Shown: positions 11,002 to 19,230 of the stretch, piece after piece | Position numbering within the stretch: the stretch's first letter is position 1 | Layout of the letters: every line of letters starts with the position of its first letter | Source of the DNA: Pseudomonas putida | GTDB lineage: Bacteria > Pseudomonadota > Gammaproteobacteria > Pseudomonadales > Pseudomonadaceae | Length of the DNA stretch: 64,000 nucleotides | Assembly (NCBI RefSeq): GCF_028682175.1 | Contig: NZ_JANHKS010000014.1 | Span: forward strand, 1 to 64,000 | Direction of reading: 5' to 3' | The notes under the pieces: model-generated | Database searches by the model: none | What the model saw: only the letters and a program-made list of their open reading frames with translations | Told to the model about the DNA's origin: nothing | Made by a program: the position numbers and the translations under genes

Positions 11002-11625
11002 GTGAACACTGCCCGCACTCGCTTGTACGTCGATGCCCAATACACCAGCCCCTACGCAATGTCGGCGTTCGTGGTGCTCAAGGAAAAGGGCATTGATTTC
11101 GAATTGATTGCCCTGGACCTGGGCGCCCGCGAACATCAGGCCAAAGACTATGCCCATCTGTCCCTGACCCAGCGCGTGCCGACACTGGTGCAGGGGGATT
11201 TCGCCCTGTCCGAATCCAGCGCGATCATCGAGTACCTGGAAGAGGCTTTCCCGCAGGCGCCGGTGTTCCCGCAAGACATTAAACAGCGCGCCCGCGCGCG
11301 GCAGATCCAGGCCTGGCTGCGCAGCGACCTGATGCCCATCCGTCAGCAGCGTTCGACGGAAGTGGTGTTCTGCGGGCAAAAGCGGCCACCCCTGACCGCC
11401 GAAGCAGCGCCCGCCGTGAGCAAGCTGTTCGACGCCGCCAGCACCTTGCTTGCCGATGGCCGGGAATACCTGTTCGGTGAATGGTCGATTGCCGACGTGG
11501 ACCTGGCCGTGATGCTCAATCGCCTGATTCTCAACGGCGACGACGTGCCGCCTGCGCTGGTCCAGTACGCACAACGCCAATGGCAGCGGCCCAGCGTCCA
11601 GGCATGGCTGAACCTCTCGCGCTGA
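11002..11625 (+). CDS. Glutathione S-transferase family protein (YfcF-like)
   Basis: A 207-residue cytoplasmic transferase. The thioredoxin-like N-domain has YTSPYAMSAFVVLKEKGIDF and the glutathione gamma-glutamyl contact motif LSESSAIIEYLEEAF (about residues 70-84). The C-terminal helical domain follows from about residue 95. The length and the N-terminal SPYAMSAFVVLKEKG pattern resemble YfcF, a GST with peroxide-linked activity. The GTG start at 11002 follows GGAG. Just downstream of katG, it may share the oxidative-stress theme, but a terminator-like hairpin separates them. Confidence 0.88.
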   Translation: MNTARTRLYVDAQYTSPYAMSAFVVLKEKGIDFELIALDLGAREHQAKDYAHLSLTQRVPTLVQGDFALSESSAIIEYLEEAFPQAPVFPQDIKQRARARQIQAWLRSDLMPIRQQRSTEVVFCGQKRPPLTAEAAPAVSKLFDAASTLLADGREYLFGEWSIADVDLAVMLNRLILNGDDVPPALVQYAQRQWQRPSVQAWLNLSR

Positions 11626-11639
11626 GTGCTCAAGACACC

Positions 11640-12130
11640 ACATCGCCCGCGGGTGCGTCCTTGAAATCGCCCCCGCCGGCAAGCCGTGCTGCTACGGTTG
11701 CCCGGTACGACCCGGATCGTACGACCCCCTCCGAATCCCGTAGCAGTCCGGCTTGCCGGCGTCGGCGATTCCGAAGTCCCCACGCCGGCAAGCCGGACTG
11801 CTACGTTGTCATCGGTACACTTGGAATTTGCGACCCCCTCGATCCCGTAGCAGCCGGGCTTGCCCGCGGGGGCGGCCTTGAAATCGCCCCCGCCGGCAAG
11901 CCGTGCTGCTACGGTTGCCCGGTACGACCCGAATCGTACGACCCCCTCCGAATCCCGTAGCAGTCCGGCTTGCCGGCGTCGGCGATTCCGAAGGCCCCAC
12001 GCCGGCAAGCCGGACTGCTACGTTGTCGTCGGTACACTTGGAATTTGCGACCCCCTCGATCCCGTAGCAGCCGGGCTTGCCCGCGGGGGCGTCCTTGAAA
12101 TCCCCCCGCCGGCAAGCCGTGCTGCTACGA
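11640..12130. repeat. 217-bp tandem array of paired REPINs
   Basis: A 217-bp unit is repeated head to tail: matching TTGAAATC points fall at 11661, 11878 and 12095, exactly 217 apart. Each full unit contains two different REPINs: one with GTAGCAGCCGGGCTTGCCCG / GCCGGCAAGCCGTGCTGCTA arms, and one with GTAGCAGTCCGGCTTGCCGG / GCCGGCAAGCCGGACTGCTA arms. They are separated by non-REP spacers (CCGGTACGACCC...; GGTACACTTGGAATTTG) that are also copied. The third unit is partial. Copies differ by only a few bases, which suggests recent duplication. There is no coding content. Confidence 0.9.
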
Positions 12131-12262
12131 GGAGCTAGGTGCCCGATCTGCTCATCTGATCCGTATTTTTCACATCAACCTGAATCTGTACTGAAACAGC
12201 CCATCCCTCCAGAATTGAACCCACATCAAGGCTTCGGCCAATCCGGACTCGAACCTTGAAGG

Positions 12263-12278
12263 CAGGTGTTTTCACCTG
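12263..12278. promoter_or_regulatory. Inverted repeat before the microprotein gene
   Basis: Perfect CAGGTG-TTTT-CACCTG repeat 32 bases before the 27-codon ORF. It could be an operator or a leader hairpin. Nothing else supports a choice. Confidence 0.35.
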
Positions 12279-12309
12279 TACCGCAAATCTGTCAATGAGA
12301 GGTGGCCCC

Positions 12310-12393
12310 ATGGGCAAGATGACGCTTTTTCTGTTGGGATTTCTGGCGTTGACCATCGGCATCGGCATGCTGGCGACCATCCCGCCGGGCTGA
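12310..12393 (+). CDS. 27-residue hydrophobic microprotein
   Basis: A very short ORF, reading MGKMTLFLLGFLALTIGIGM then LATIPPG. It is almost entirely one membrane-spanning helix with a Lys near the N-terminus, ending in a Pro-Pro-Gly tail. GAGAGGTGG lies at ribosome-binding distance. No known family is recognised. It sits between the REPIN array and fecI; the gap to fecI (12394-12509) holds a Fur-like AT-rich site. It may be a single-pass membrane regulator, or a chance ORF with a good start. Confidence 0.5.
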   Translation: MGKMTLFLLGFLALTIGIGMLATIPPG

Positions 12394-12462
12394 TATCCCC
12401 ATCAGGCGCCACGGCGCGCCTGCCAGGGCTGTGCCGGGAGAGACACGCGCATTGCGGCTTTT

Positions 12463-12482
12463 AATAATAACTATTACCATTT
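12463..12482. promoter_or_regulatory. Candidate Fur box upstream of fecI
   Basis: AATAATAACTATTACCATT is an AT-rich hexamer array like the Fur consensus, in an otherwise G+C-rich region, 28 bases before the fecI start. The match is partial. Confidence 0.5.
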
Positions 12483-12509
12483 GCGCCTTTCTCCCCATGC
12501 CCCCATCCC

Positions 12510-13010
12510 ATGACCCTCAAGCTGCCGCGAAGCAAAGGCTTTCTTGATCACTACGAAGAGCTCGTGGGCACCTGGACTCGCCGTCTGAAGAACCGTCATC
12601 AGGCCGAAGACCTGACCCATGACGCCTTCGTGCGCGTGCTGGAATCGGGTGGGGCCAGTGTCGAGCAGCCTCGCGCGTATCTGCACCAGACGGCCCGCAA
12701 CATTGCGGTCGACACCTGGCGACGGGAAGACCGGCGCCAGGAGCTGGAAACACACTCCATCGACAGTTCAGCCGGCCACGAAGGTGACCCGGAGGCGTTC
12801 ATGCATGCCGTTCAACTGGCCGACTCCGTCGAGCGGGCGTTGGCCGAGTTGCCGCTCAATTGCCGCAAGGTGTTCATCTGGCAGAAGCTTGAAGGCTTGA
12901 GCCAGCTCGAAATCGCCGAACGGCTGGGTTTGAGCAAGAACATGGTGGAAAAGTATATGATCCGCACACTTCGCCATCTGCGTGACCGGCTGGACGCCTC
13001 GGCGAAATGA
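12510..13010 (+). CDS. fecI: ECF sigma factor FecI
   Basis: Iron-starvation sigma factor of 166 residues. Region 2 is at NRHQAEDLTHDAFVRVLESG (about 28-47), the core-binding stretch is QPRAYLHQTARNIAVDTWRR (about 53-72), and the region 4 HTH is GLSQLEIAERLGLSKNMVEK (about 130-149). The adjacent receptor is strongly FecA-like, so this unit should respond to ferric citrate: citrate-loaded FecA signals through FecR to FecI, which transcribes fecA. A Fur-like site lies upstream. The anti-sigma gene follows 49 bases later. Confidence 0.92.
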   Translation: MTLKLPRSKGFLDHYEELVGTWTRRLKNRHQAEDLTHDAFVRVLESGGASVEQPRAYLHQTARNIAVDTWRREDRRQELETHSIDSSAGHEGDPEAFMHAVQLADSVERALAELPLNCRKVFIWQKLEGLSQLEIAERLGLSKNMVEKYMIRTLRHLRDRLDASAK

Positions 13011-13059
13011 AGCTTTGTCATCGGGAACAGGCCCGCCTTTTATCAGCTCAGGAAATGCC

Positions 13060-14064
13060 ATGACGACGGACCGTGAATGCCCATGTGGCGCCGATGCTGT
13101 ACGCGATCAGGCGGCCTTCTGGTTCGCCCGCTCGCGCGATGGCGACCTGCCTGCCGAGGAGCGTGCCAGTTTCGAAAGCTGGCTGGCCGAGCATGACCAG
13201 CACGCCCATGAAATCCGCCTGTTGCACAACCTCTGGGGCGCCGCCGACCTGCTGCCCCGTGCCCGTCTTGAAGCCCTGTGCGAAGCCGACGCGCCGACAC
13301 CGTTGCGCCCTCCGAAACCCGCGACGGGCAGGGCGTTCATCCGTTACGCCGTGGCCGCCAGCCTGGTGGCGATGGTGGGCGCAGGTGCCTTGTACCTGGG
13401 TGTGAACCCCAAGCCCGACTACAGCGAAGAGTTCGCCACGGTGCTGGGCGAACGGCGCCAGGTGGCCTTGCCCGATGGCTCGGTGCTGGACCTCAATGGC
13501 CGCACGCGCATGAAGGTGCATTTCTACCGCGACAGCCGGCAGATCGAGCTGGCCGAAGGCGAGGCCATGTTCAGCGTCGAACACGACCCTTCGCGACCTT
13601 TCGTGGTGCAGACTGGCCAGGGCTCGGTGACGGTCACCGGCACCCGTTTCGATGTGCGCCGCGATCCGGCCCTGACCCAGGTGGCGGTGGAATCCGGCAC
13701 GGTGAAGGTCAAGGGCCGTGCCGACGAGCCGGGCAACCAGGTCACGCTGACCGCAGGGCTGGGCTCGAACATCGATGCCAGCGGCAAGGTGACCCCGGCA
13801 TCGGCGGTCAACACCGCAGCGATCACCGCCTGGCGCGGCGGCAAGCTGGTGTTCAACGATGCCTCGCTCAAGGATGTGGTTCGGGATGTGTCGCGTTATC
13901 GGGAAAAACCACTGCGAGTCGCACCGGGCAAAACCGAGAACCTGCGCCTGACCAGCGTCTTCAAATCCGATGACACCGACGCTCTGTTGCGCGCCTTGCC
14001 AAGCATCCTGCCAGTGGCCGTGCGAACCCTGGCCGATGGCAGCCAGGAAATTTTTTCAAAATAG
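13060..14064 (+). CDS. fecR: Anti-sigma factor FecR
   Basis: A 334-residue inner-membrane signal relay between FecA and FecI. Layout: N-terminal cytoplasmic DUF4880-like domain (AVRDQAAFWFARSRDGDLPA, about 11-30), one membrane helix (RYAVAASLVAMVGAGALYLG, about 92-111), FecR domain (LPDGSVLDLNGRTRMKVHFY onward) and a C-terminal STN-like contact domain (LKDVVRDVSRYREKPLRVAP). The start ATG at 13060 has AGGA upstream; the frame is open further left, into fecI. Unlike the FecR at 2303, it lacks a twin-arginine-like motif before the membrane helix. Confidence 0.93.
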   Translation: MTTDRECPCGADAVRDQAAFWFARSRDGDLPAEERASFESWLAEHDQHAHEIRLLHNLWGAADLLPRARLEALCEADAPTPLRPPKPATGRAFIRYAVAASLVAMVGAGALYLGVNPKPDYSEEFATVLGERRQVALPDGSVLDLNGRTRMKVHFYRDSRQIELAEGEAMFSVEHDPSRPFVVQTGQGSVTVTGTRFDVRRDPALTQVAVESGTVKVKGRADEPGNQVTLTAGLGSNIDASGKVTPASAVNTAAITAWRGGKLVFNDASLKDVVRDVSRYREKPLRVAPGKTENLRLTSVFKSDDTDALLRALPSILPVAVRTLADGSQEIFSK

Positions 14065-14171
14065 ATTCAGGTTTTTTTCGCGCCCTTCGTCTTCTTGTCC
14101 AACTGCGATTGCTTAGCATTCAAAAATTCGCAGACAGGCTCCGCATTCTGGACTTCAGGACAAGAAACGAC

Positions 14172-16646
14172 GTGAAAAACAATAGACTCAACGCGCTTCA
14201 ACTGGCTGTCAGTCGCTCACTGCCATCTTCGCCATCTTCCCGCTGGTTGCCGTGGGTGCTGGCCTTCGCCGTGGGCACGGGGGCGAGCAACAGCTTTGCC
14301 GAAGGCGCGCCGACGGCGATTCACATCCAGGCTCAGTCCCTGGGCGCTGCGTTGAGTCAACTGGGTCAGCAGACCTCCCTGCAATTGTTCTTCAGTCCTG
14401 ATCTGGTCGCCGGCAAGCAGGCCCCGGCAGTCGATGGCAACCTGTCGCCGGAGCAGGCGCTGCGCTCCTTGCTCAAGGGCAGTGGCCTGGATTACGAGAT
14501 GTCCGCTGACACTGTGGTGCTCAAGCCTGCCGGAACCAGCGCCGCCGCGACCCCTGGCAGCATGGAAATCGCCCCGATGGAAGTGAAGGTGGTGGGTGAC
14601 TGGCTGGGCGATGCCGACCAGGCGGTGGTGCAGAACCACCCCGGCGCACGTACCGTCGTGCGTCGTCAGGCGATGGTCGAGCAGGGCGCGCAGAACGTCG
14701 GCGATGTGCTGCGCAGGATTCCCGGCGTGCAGGTGCAGGAATCCAACGGCACCGGTGGCAGCGATATTTCCCTCAACGTCGGCGTGCGCGGCCTGACTTC
14801 GCGCCTGTCGCCACGCTCCACCGTGCTGATTGACGGCGTGCCGGCGGCGTTTGCGCCCTACGGCCAGCCGCAACTGTCCATGGCGCCGATCTCCTCGGGC
14901 AACCTGGACAGCATCGACGTGGTGCGCGGCGCCGGTTCCGTGCGCTACGGGCCGCAGAACGTCGGCGGCGTGATCAACTTCGTGACCCGCGCCATCCCTG
15001 AAAAACTCAGCGGTGACCTCAGCAGCACCATCGAAACCAGCCGCCACGGTGGCTACAAGAATCTGGAAACCATGTTCATCGGCGGCACGGCGGACAACGG
15101 CTTGGGCGCGGCTCTGCTGTACTCCACCGTCAATGGCAATGGCTATCGATCCAGCAACAACGACAACGACATCGACGACGTACTGCTCAAGACGCACTGG
15201 GCGCTGACCGAAGAAGACGACCTGTCGGTGAACTTCCATTATTACGACGCCAAGGCCGACATGCCGGGCGGCCTGACCCAGCGCCAGTTCGACGCCAACC
15301 CGTACCAGTCCGACCGTGATTACGACAACTTCACGGGGCGGCGCAAGGACGTGTCGATCAAGTACAAGCGTCAGATCGACGACTCGACCCAGGCCGAAGT
15401 GCTGACCTATTACACCGACAGTTTCCGTGGCAGCAACATTGCGGCCCGCGATCAGAAGACCCTGGGTTCGTTCCCGCGCAGCTACCACACCTTTGGTATC
15501 GAGCCTCGGGTATCCCACGTGCTGGATCTGGGGCCGACCACCCAGGAAGTCAGCGTGGGTGCGCGCTATCTGAAAGAAGCCATGCACGAGCAGGCTTCGC
15601 GCCTGGGGCTGGTCAACAACACCCCGGTGGCGATTCCTGGCTCCGACGGTCACGTCTATCAGGACCGCACCGGCGGCACCGAAGCGACGGCGTTCTACAT
15701 CGACGACAAGATCGACGTGGGCAAATGGACCATCACCCCGGGCATCCGCTTCGAGCGCATCAGCACTGACTGGCACGAACGCCCGGTGCTGGGCACGAAC
15801 GGTGTGCGGGTGCAGGAGAAGGACCGCAGCGTAAACAACAATGAACCGCTGCCGGCGCTGAGCGTGATGTATCACCTGTCGGACGAATGGAAACTGTTCG
15901 CCAACTACGAGACCTCCTTCGGCAGCCTGCAATACTTCCAGGTGGCCCAGGGAGGTATCGGCAATGACACCGCCAGCGGCCTGCAACCGGAGAAGGCCAA
16001 GACCTACGAACTCGGCACCCGTTACGACAACGGCACCTGGGGCGGCGAGGTGACGGCGTTCTACATCGACTTCGACGACGAGCTGCAATACATCAGCAAC
16101 GACGTGGGCTGGACCAACCTGGGCGCCACCAAGCACCAGGGCATCGAGGCCTCGGCGCACTATGACCTCAGCGCCCTGGATGCACGCCTCGCCGGCCTGA
16201 CCGCCAACGCCGGTTTCACCTACACCCGCGCCACCTATGAAGGCGACATTCCGGGCTTCAAGGGCCGCGACCTGCCGTTCTACTCCCGTCAGGTGGCCAC
16301 CGTGGGCCTGCGTTATGAAGTCGACCGCTGGACCTACAACCTCGACGGTTTCGCCCAATCGAAACAGCGCGCCCCGGGCACCGGCACCAACGCCGATGGC
16401 AGCTTCAATGGCAACTACATCACCGAGCCTTCGGCTGACGGCCAGTACGGCAACATCCCCGGCTACGTGACCTGGAACCTGCGTGGCGCCTACGACTTCG
16501 GCAAAAGCATGTCCAACCTGAAGCTGGGTGCAGGCGTGAAAAACGTCTTCGACCACCAGTACTTCACCCGCTCCAGCGACAACAACTCGGGGATCTACCT
16601 GGGCCAGCCGCGTACCTTCTTCGTGCAGGCGAGCGTGGGGTTCTAA
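14172..16646 (+). CDS. fecA: Ferric citrate TonB-dependent receptor FecA
   Basis: Outer-membrane importer of ferric dicitrate and signal transducer. With GTG 14172 it has 824 residues; a TTG at 14109 is also open. There is a signal peptide ending near NSFA-EGA, an STN signalling domain (IHIQAQSLGAALSQLGQQTS), a plug (GDVLRRIPGVQVQESNGTGG, VRGLTSRLSPRSTVLIDGVP, FAPYGQPQLSMAPISSGNLD) and a barrel ending RTFFVQASVGF. From memory, the plug and barrel segments closely track E. coli FecA, including RYGPQNVGGVINFVTRAIP and YYDAKADMPGGL, which supports citrate over other siderophores. No fecBCDE transport genes are present in this window. Confidence 0.93.
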   Translation: MKNNRLNALQLAVSRSLPSSPSSRWLPWVLAFAVGTGASNSFAEGAPTAIHIQAQSLGAALSQLGQQTSLQLFFSPDLVAGKQAPAVDGNLSPEQALRSLLKGSGLDYEMSADTVVLKPAGTSAAATPGSMEIAPMEVKVVGDWLGDADQAVVQNHPGARTVVRRQAMVEQGAQNVGDVLRRIPGVQVQESNGTGGSDISLNVGVRGLTSRLSPRSTVLIDGVPAAFAPYGQPQLSMAPISSGNLDSIDVVRGAGSVRYGPQNVGGVINFVTRAIPEKLSGDLSSTIETSRHGGYKNLETMFIGGTADNGLGAALLYSTVNGNGYRSSNNDNDIDDVLLKTHWALTEEDDLSVNFHYYDAKADMPGGLTQRQFDANPYQSDRDYDNFTGRRKDVSIKYKRQIDDSTQAEVLTYYTDSFRGSNIAARDQKTLGSFPRSYHTFGIEPRVSHVLDLGPTTQEVSVGARYLKEAMHEQASRLGLVNNTPVAIPGSDGHVYQDRTGGTEATAFYIDDKIDVGKWTITPGIRFERISTDWHERPVLGTNGVRVQEKDRSVNNNEPLPALSVMYHLSDEWKLFANYETSFGSLQYFQVAQGGIGNDTASGLQPEKAKTYELGTRYDNGTWGGEVTAFYIDFDDELQYISNDVGWTNLGATKHQGIEASAHYDLSALDARLAGLTANAGFTYTRATYEGDIPGFKGRDLPFYSRQVATVGLRYEVDRWTYNLDGFAQSKQRAPGTGTNADGSFNGNYITEPSADGQYGNIPGYVTWNLRGAYDFGKSMSNLKLGAGVKNVFDHQYFTRSSDNNSGIYLGQPRTFFVQASVGF

Positions 16647-16658
16647 GGCCGCCCGAGC

Positions 16659-16754
16659 CCCGTAGCAGCACGGCTTGCCGGCGGGGGCGGTGTGTCAGGC
16701 AATGGATGCTTGTCTGACACACCGCTCCCGCCGGCAAGCCGTGCTGCTACGGGG
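16659..16754. repeat. REPIN
   Basis: Inverted pair of GTAGCAGCACGGCTTGCCGG arms around a short variable loop, between fecA and the CdtB-like gene in convergent orientation. It may act in the shared 3' region. Confidence 0.85.
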
Positions 16755-16780
16755 TAATGTGGCAATCGGTTTGGCCCGGG

Positions 16781-18118
16781 TCAGCCCGGGAAATTGCACC
16801 GAAAACTCACGGCCCGGTGATCGGACGGTCCCGCCGGGAGAACTCTGCCAGTCGAAGGCTCAGTGCCATTGACCACTGCATAGTCGAGCATGTTCAGCGG
16901 GGCGACACTGGGGTGGGTTTCGGAAGCGGGCAACGCCAGTTGGGCGATGTCGGGAGGGGAAATCCAGTTGCCTCGTCGCTGCGTTGAACCGGGTGGGCCT
17001 TGACGTGGATCCCTGTTGAAGTCTCCTGTCATGAAAAAGCGCGAAGGCGTGTGCCAACTGACTTCGCGCAGCATGCGCGGAGCGTTGACACCGCCACCGG
17101 AGATCGCATGAAAGCTGTAGACGCTGAAGAGCTCTTGGGAATTTGACCGGAAACGTAACTGCAGGCCCAGTGCGGGGCGATTGAATCGGCCGCTCTCACT
17201 GTCCGGCAAGCCGTCGGAAATAACCACGGGCCGCACGATATCCAGTCCGCTGGCTTCAGAGACGACGATGGCCAGGTTAACGCGCAAGCGTTGAACATCG
17301 ATGAAGAAGATCCTGTACCGCTCCGGGCGCGTGACCGTTCCGGCGTTCCAATGGTAATGCTCTATCTGGAAAGGTATACCGAACTGGTCCAGAACGACGA
17401 TCGGAGTCGCATGAACTGCAGAGCTGGGTACGACACCCACCTCTTGCAAGGCCACCACCGCATTGGCGCGAGCCAGTTGCAGGACGAACGTGCGCCACTT
17501 GGTATCGGTCGCTTCCGCAGCCCCCTGCATGTTCCAGGTCGCGACGTTCACCGGATGAATCCCTGCGACAGGGGGTCTGCCCAGTTCGATCAACGCGTCC
17601 TGACCGTCGTCGCGAATCAGGGCGTGGTAATAATCACGGATCCCGCCTTGCAGGCGGATCCGGGCATGCCAGGGGCCGTGCGCCGCACCGACGGCGAACT
17701 GCAGCATTCTCAGGGCGTCGCCGTAATCGAGGGTCTCAGGGCCGAAGGGCGCCCGCAGGCCGTTCATGATGAATGCGTGGTGAAGGTGATAGAAGCTCAG
17801 CAGCAGCGGGTAACTGTCCCGCGGGTGCACGTCATTGATGTGAGCGATGATCCCGGCGTCGTTGTACAGGCGACTGAACATTGACCTGAGAACCAATGCG
17901 TAGGTGCTTTGCGTGGGGTCGTTGGCGCTGCGCATCCAATGAGTCGACAAGTAGTAAGCCAGCCAGGCAGCGGTATGCCGTGCGGTGTCGGGGTCGGTTC
18001 GCAGCAGGGCGAAGATGTCGGTCACGATGACTTCCAGCTGCGTCTCGAAATCTGTTGCGCTCAAGGATGGCAGTAGCTGCATCGAGGTGTAATCGTGAAT
18101 CGTGCTGTCAACGGGCAT
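16781..18118 (-). CDS. CdtB-like genotoxin nuclease with novel N-terminal domain
   Basis: A 445-residue protein whose residues about 188-445 read as the catalytic subunit of cytolethal distending toxin, a DNase-I-fold nuclease that damages host DNA. Matches in order: NVATWNMQGAAEATDTKW (191-208), VVALQEVGVVPSS with Glu226, RVNLAIVVS (279-287), FHAISGGGVNAPRML with His337, TGDFNRDP with Asp366/Asn368, LDYAV with Asp412, and SDHRAV with Asp433/His434. All expected catalytic residues are therefore present. Residues 1-187 are an extra domain I do not recognise. There is no signal peptide, unlike classic CdtB. It is the second gene after the propeller protein, 15 bases apart. No cdtA or cdtC homologue is nearby. 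Confidence 0.85.
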   Translation of the reverse strand: MPVDSTIHDYTSMQLLPSLSATDFETQLEVIVTDIFALLRTDPDTARHTAAWLAYYLSTHWMRSANDPTQSTYALVLRSMFSRLYNDAGIIAHINDVHPRDSYPLLLSFYHLHHAFIMNGLRAPFGPETLDYGDALRMLQFAVGAAHGPWHARIRLQGGIRDYYHALIRDDGQDALIELGRPPVAGIHPVNVATWNMQGAAEATDTKWRTFVLQLARANAVVALQEVGVVPSSAVHATPIVVLDQFGIPFQIEHYHWNAGTVTRPERYRIFFIDVQRLRVNLAIVVSEASGLDIVRPVVISDGLPDSESGRFNRPALGLQLRFRSNSQELFSVYSFHAISGGGVNAPRMLREVSWHTPSRFFMTGDFNRDPRQGPPGSTQRRGNWISPPDIAQLALPASETHPSVAPLNMLDYAVVNGTEPSTGRVLPAGPSDHRAVSFRCNFPG

Positions 18119-18133
18119 GGGTGAGACTCACGA

Positions 18134-19000
18134 TCAGGATGCCGAAGCGGTGGGTGGGGGTACGTAGCCGGGGAAAACCGTGACCAGTGCGCCATCCTGG
18201 ACGGCCAGTGCCGGACTTCCCGACCCGCACAGAAGCCCGTTGCTGGGTATGGCGGGGCTGAAGGCGTTGCCATCGTAGGTGTATTGATCCAGTCGATTGT
18301 TCTTCCCGATGAAGATCAGTTTGAGCAGGCCGTTATGGACCGCAAGGCCCGGGGAGTGGCCATATCGCTTGTTGATCAGCAGGATGCTGCTCGTCCAGTT
18401 TTCACCATCGCTTTTGAGCAGATAGACCTTCTTGTCGTCACGATCTTCATAGATCAGATGAATCAGGTTCTGGTACAGGGTTGCCACAGGGCTCAGGAAG
18501 GTGGAGATGTTGATGTCCTTGTCTTTCTGAAGGACTTTCCACGTTGTCCAGGTGACAAGATTGGCGGTTGTTCGGTAAAAAACGCTGGAAAAACCAGGGT
18601 GTTTGTAGAACATGAACAGCACGCCATTGAGGACCGAGAACGTTGGTGTCTGTGACAGCCCATCTGTTAGCACTGCTGTCTGAATGAAGGTCTGCGCCGT
18701 TTCGTTGTACTTGCACACCGCAATGTTGCCATATGTGTTCTTGTAAACGATGACCAGTTGGCCTTTGAAAGACGCAAGCCCGGGTAAGCTTGTGCTGACC
18801 AGGCCAGTACTCGGTGTGCCCAGGCTCCACTGCGCTGATGAGGACTGCCGGCTGCTTAGCCTGATTTCGCCGCCACTCAGGTAGGCGCAATATAGAGTGC
18901 CTTTGTGCAGCACCATGCGGCAGCTTTCCGAAGAGGCTTCATCGAGCAAGGTGGACCCGCTGAGAATGCCGTGCAGATTTTGGGTGTAGTTCAGATTCAT
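18134..19000 (-). CDS. Repeat protein, probable beta-propeller lectin, partner of the CdtB-like gene
   Basis: A 288-residue protein (ATG 19000, AGGA upstream; GTG 19030 possible). It has five to six repeats of about 45-50 residues, each with the pattern P-x-L-A-x-x-x-G-x-L-hydrophobic-x-x-Y or F. Examples are LPGLASFKGQLVIVYKN, TPTFSVLNGVLFMFYKH, SPGLAVHNGLLKLIFIG and SPALAVQDGALVTVFPG. The last half repeat probably closes with the N-terminus, as in fucose-binding or PLL-type propeller lectins. There is no signal peptide or membrane segment. It is first in a two-gene unit with the nuclease, so a receptor-binding or delivery role is inferred. Base composition is near 50% G+C in sampled lines (45% and 52%), lower than neighbours near 60% and above, suggesting acquisition. 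Confidence 0.65.
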   Translation of the reverse strand: MNLNYTQNLHGILSGSTLLDEASSESCRMVLHKGTLYCAYLSGGEIRLSSRQSSSAQWSLGTPSTGLVSTSLPGLASFKGQLVIVYKNTYGNIAVCKYNETAQTFIQTAVLTDGLSQTPTFSVLNGVLFMFYKHPGFSSVFYRTTANLVTWTTWKVLQKDKDINISTFLSPVATLYQNLIHLIYEDRDDKKVYLLKSDGENWTSSILLINKRYGHSPGLAVHNGLLKLIFIGKNNRLDQYTYDGNAFSPAIPSNGLLCGSGSPALAVQDGALVTVFPGYVPPPTASAS

Positions 19001-19149
19001 GACCGAGGATTCCTGAAAAAGGGAAACCACACTTAGTCACCCTTTGCAGAGGTAAGCTGCCGGATATTTCCCCGCTGATCTGTGGGAAAGGCTGATCTGT
19101 GAAGTGAGACGCTGAGCTGAGAAATACGCCGAACGGACGTTCCCAGACC

Positions 19150-19176
19150 TTGACGATGATTTGTAACGGGACAATA
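19150..19176 (+). promoter_or_regulatory. Possible sigma-70 promoter for the GntR gene
   Basis: TTGACG (19150-19155) and ACAATA (19171-19176) with a 15-base spacer; the spacing is short. The operator-like palindrome at 19191 lies just downstream. Confidence 0.35.
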
Positions 19177-19190
19177 CTTCGCTCAGATTC

Positions 19191-19206
19191 ATATAGATGA
19201 CTATAT
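19191..19206. promoter_or_regulatory. Palindromic operator ATATAG-ATGA-CTATAT
   Basis: Perfect 6-4-6 inverted repeat 25 bases before the GntR/UTRA start. This is the expected place and form for autoregulation by a GntR protein. It also lies in the only upstream region of the divergent toxin unit. Confidence 0.55.
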
Positions 19207-19230
19207 AACTACAACAGCGAAGCACCTCCC

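Noticed and set aside
11640..12130. Regular repeats that could suggest a CRISPR array
   Set aside because: The repeats are inverted REP pairs within a 217-bp duplicated unit; spacers are copied, not unique, and there are no cas genes.
11481..12138. Short ORFs inside the REPIN array
   Set aside because: They read the REP arms (PAGKP/CCYG patterns) in several frames with no ribosome sites.
14041..14100. GGAAAT as the -35 of a FecI promoter before fecA
   Set aside because: No matching downstream element at the expected spacing; the nearest GTCTT-like sequence is far too distant.
14217..16556. 779-codon minus-strand frame opposite fecA
   Set aside because: Artefact of third-position G/C bias; fecA is unambiguous.
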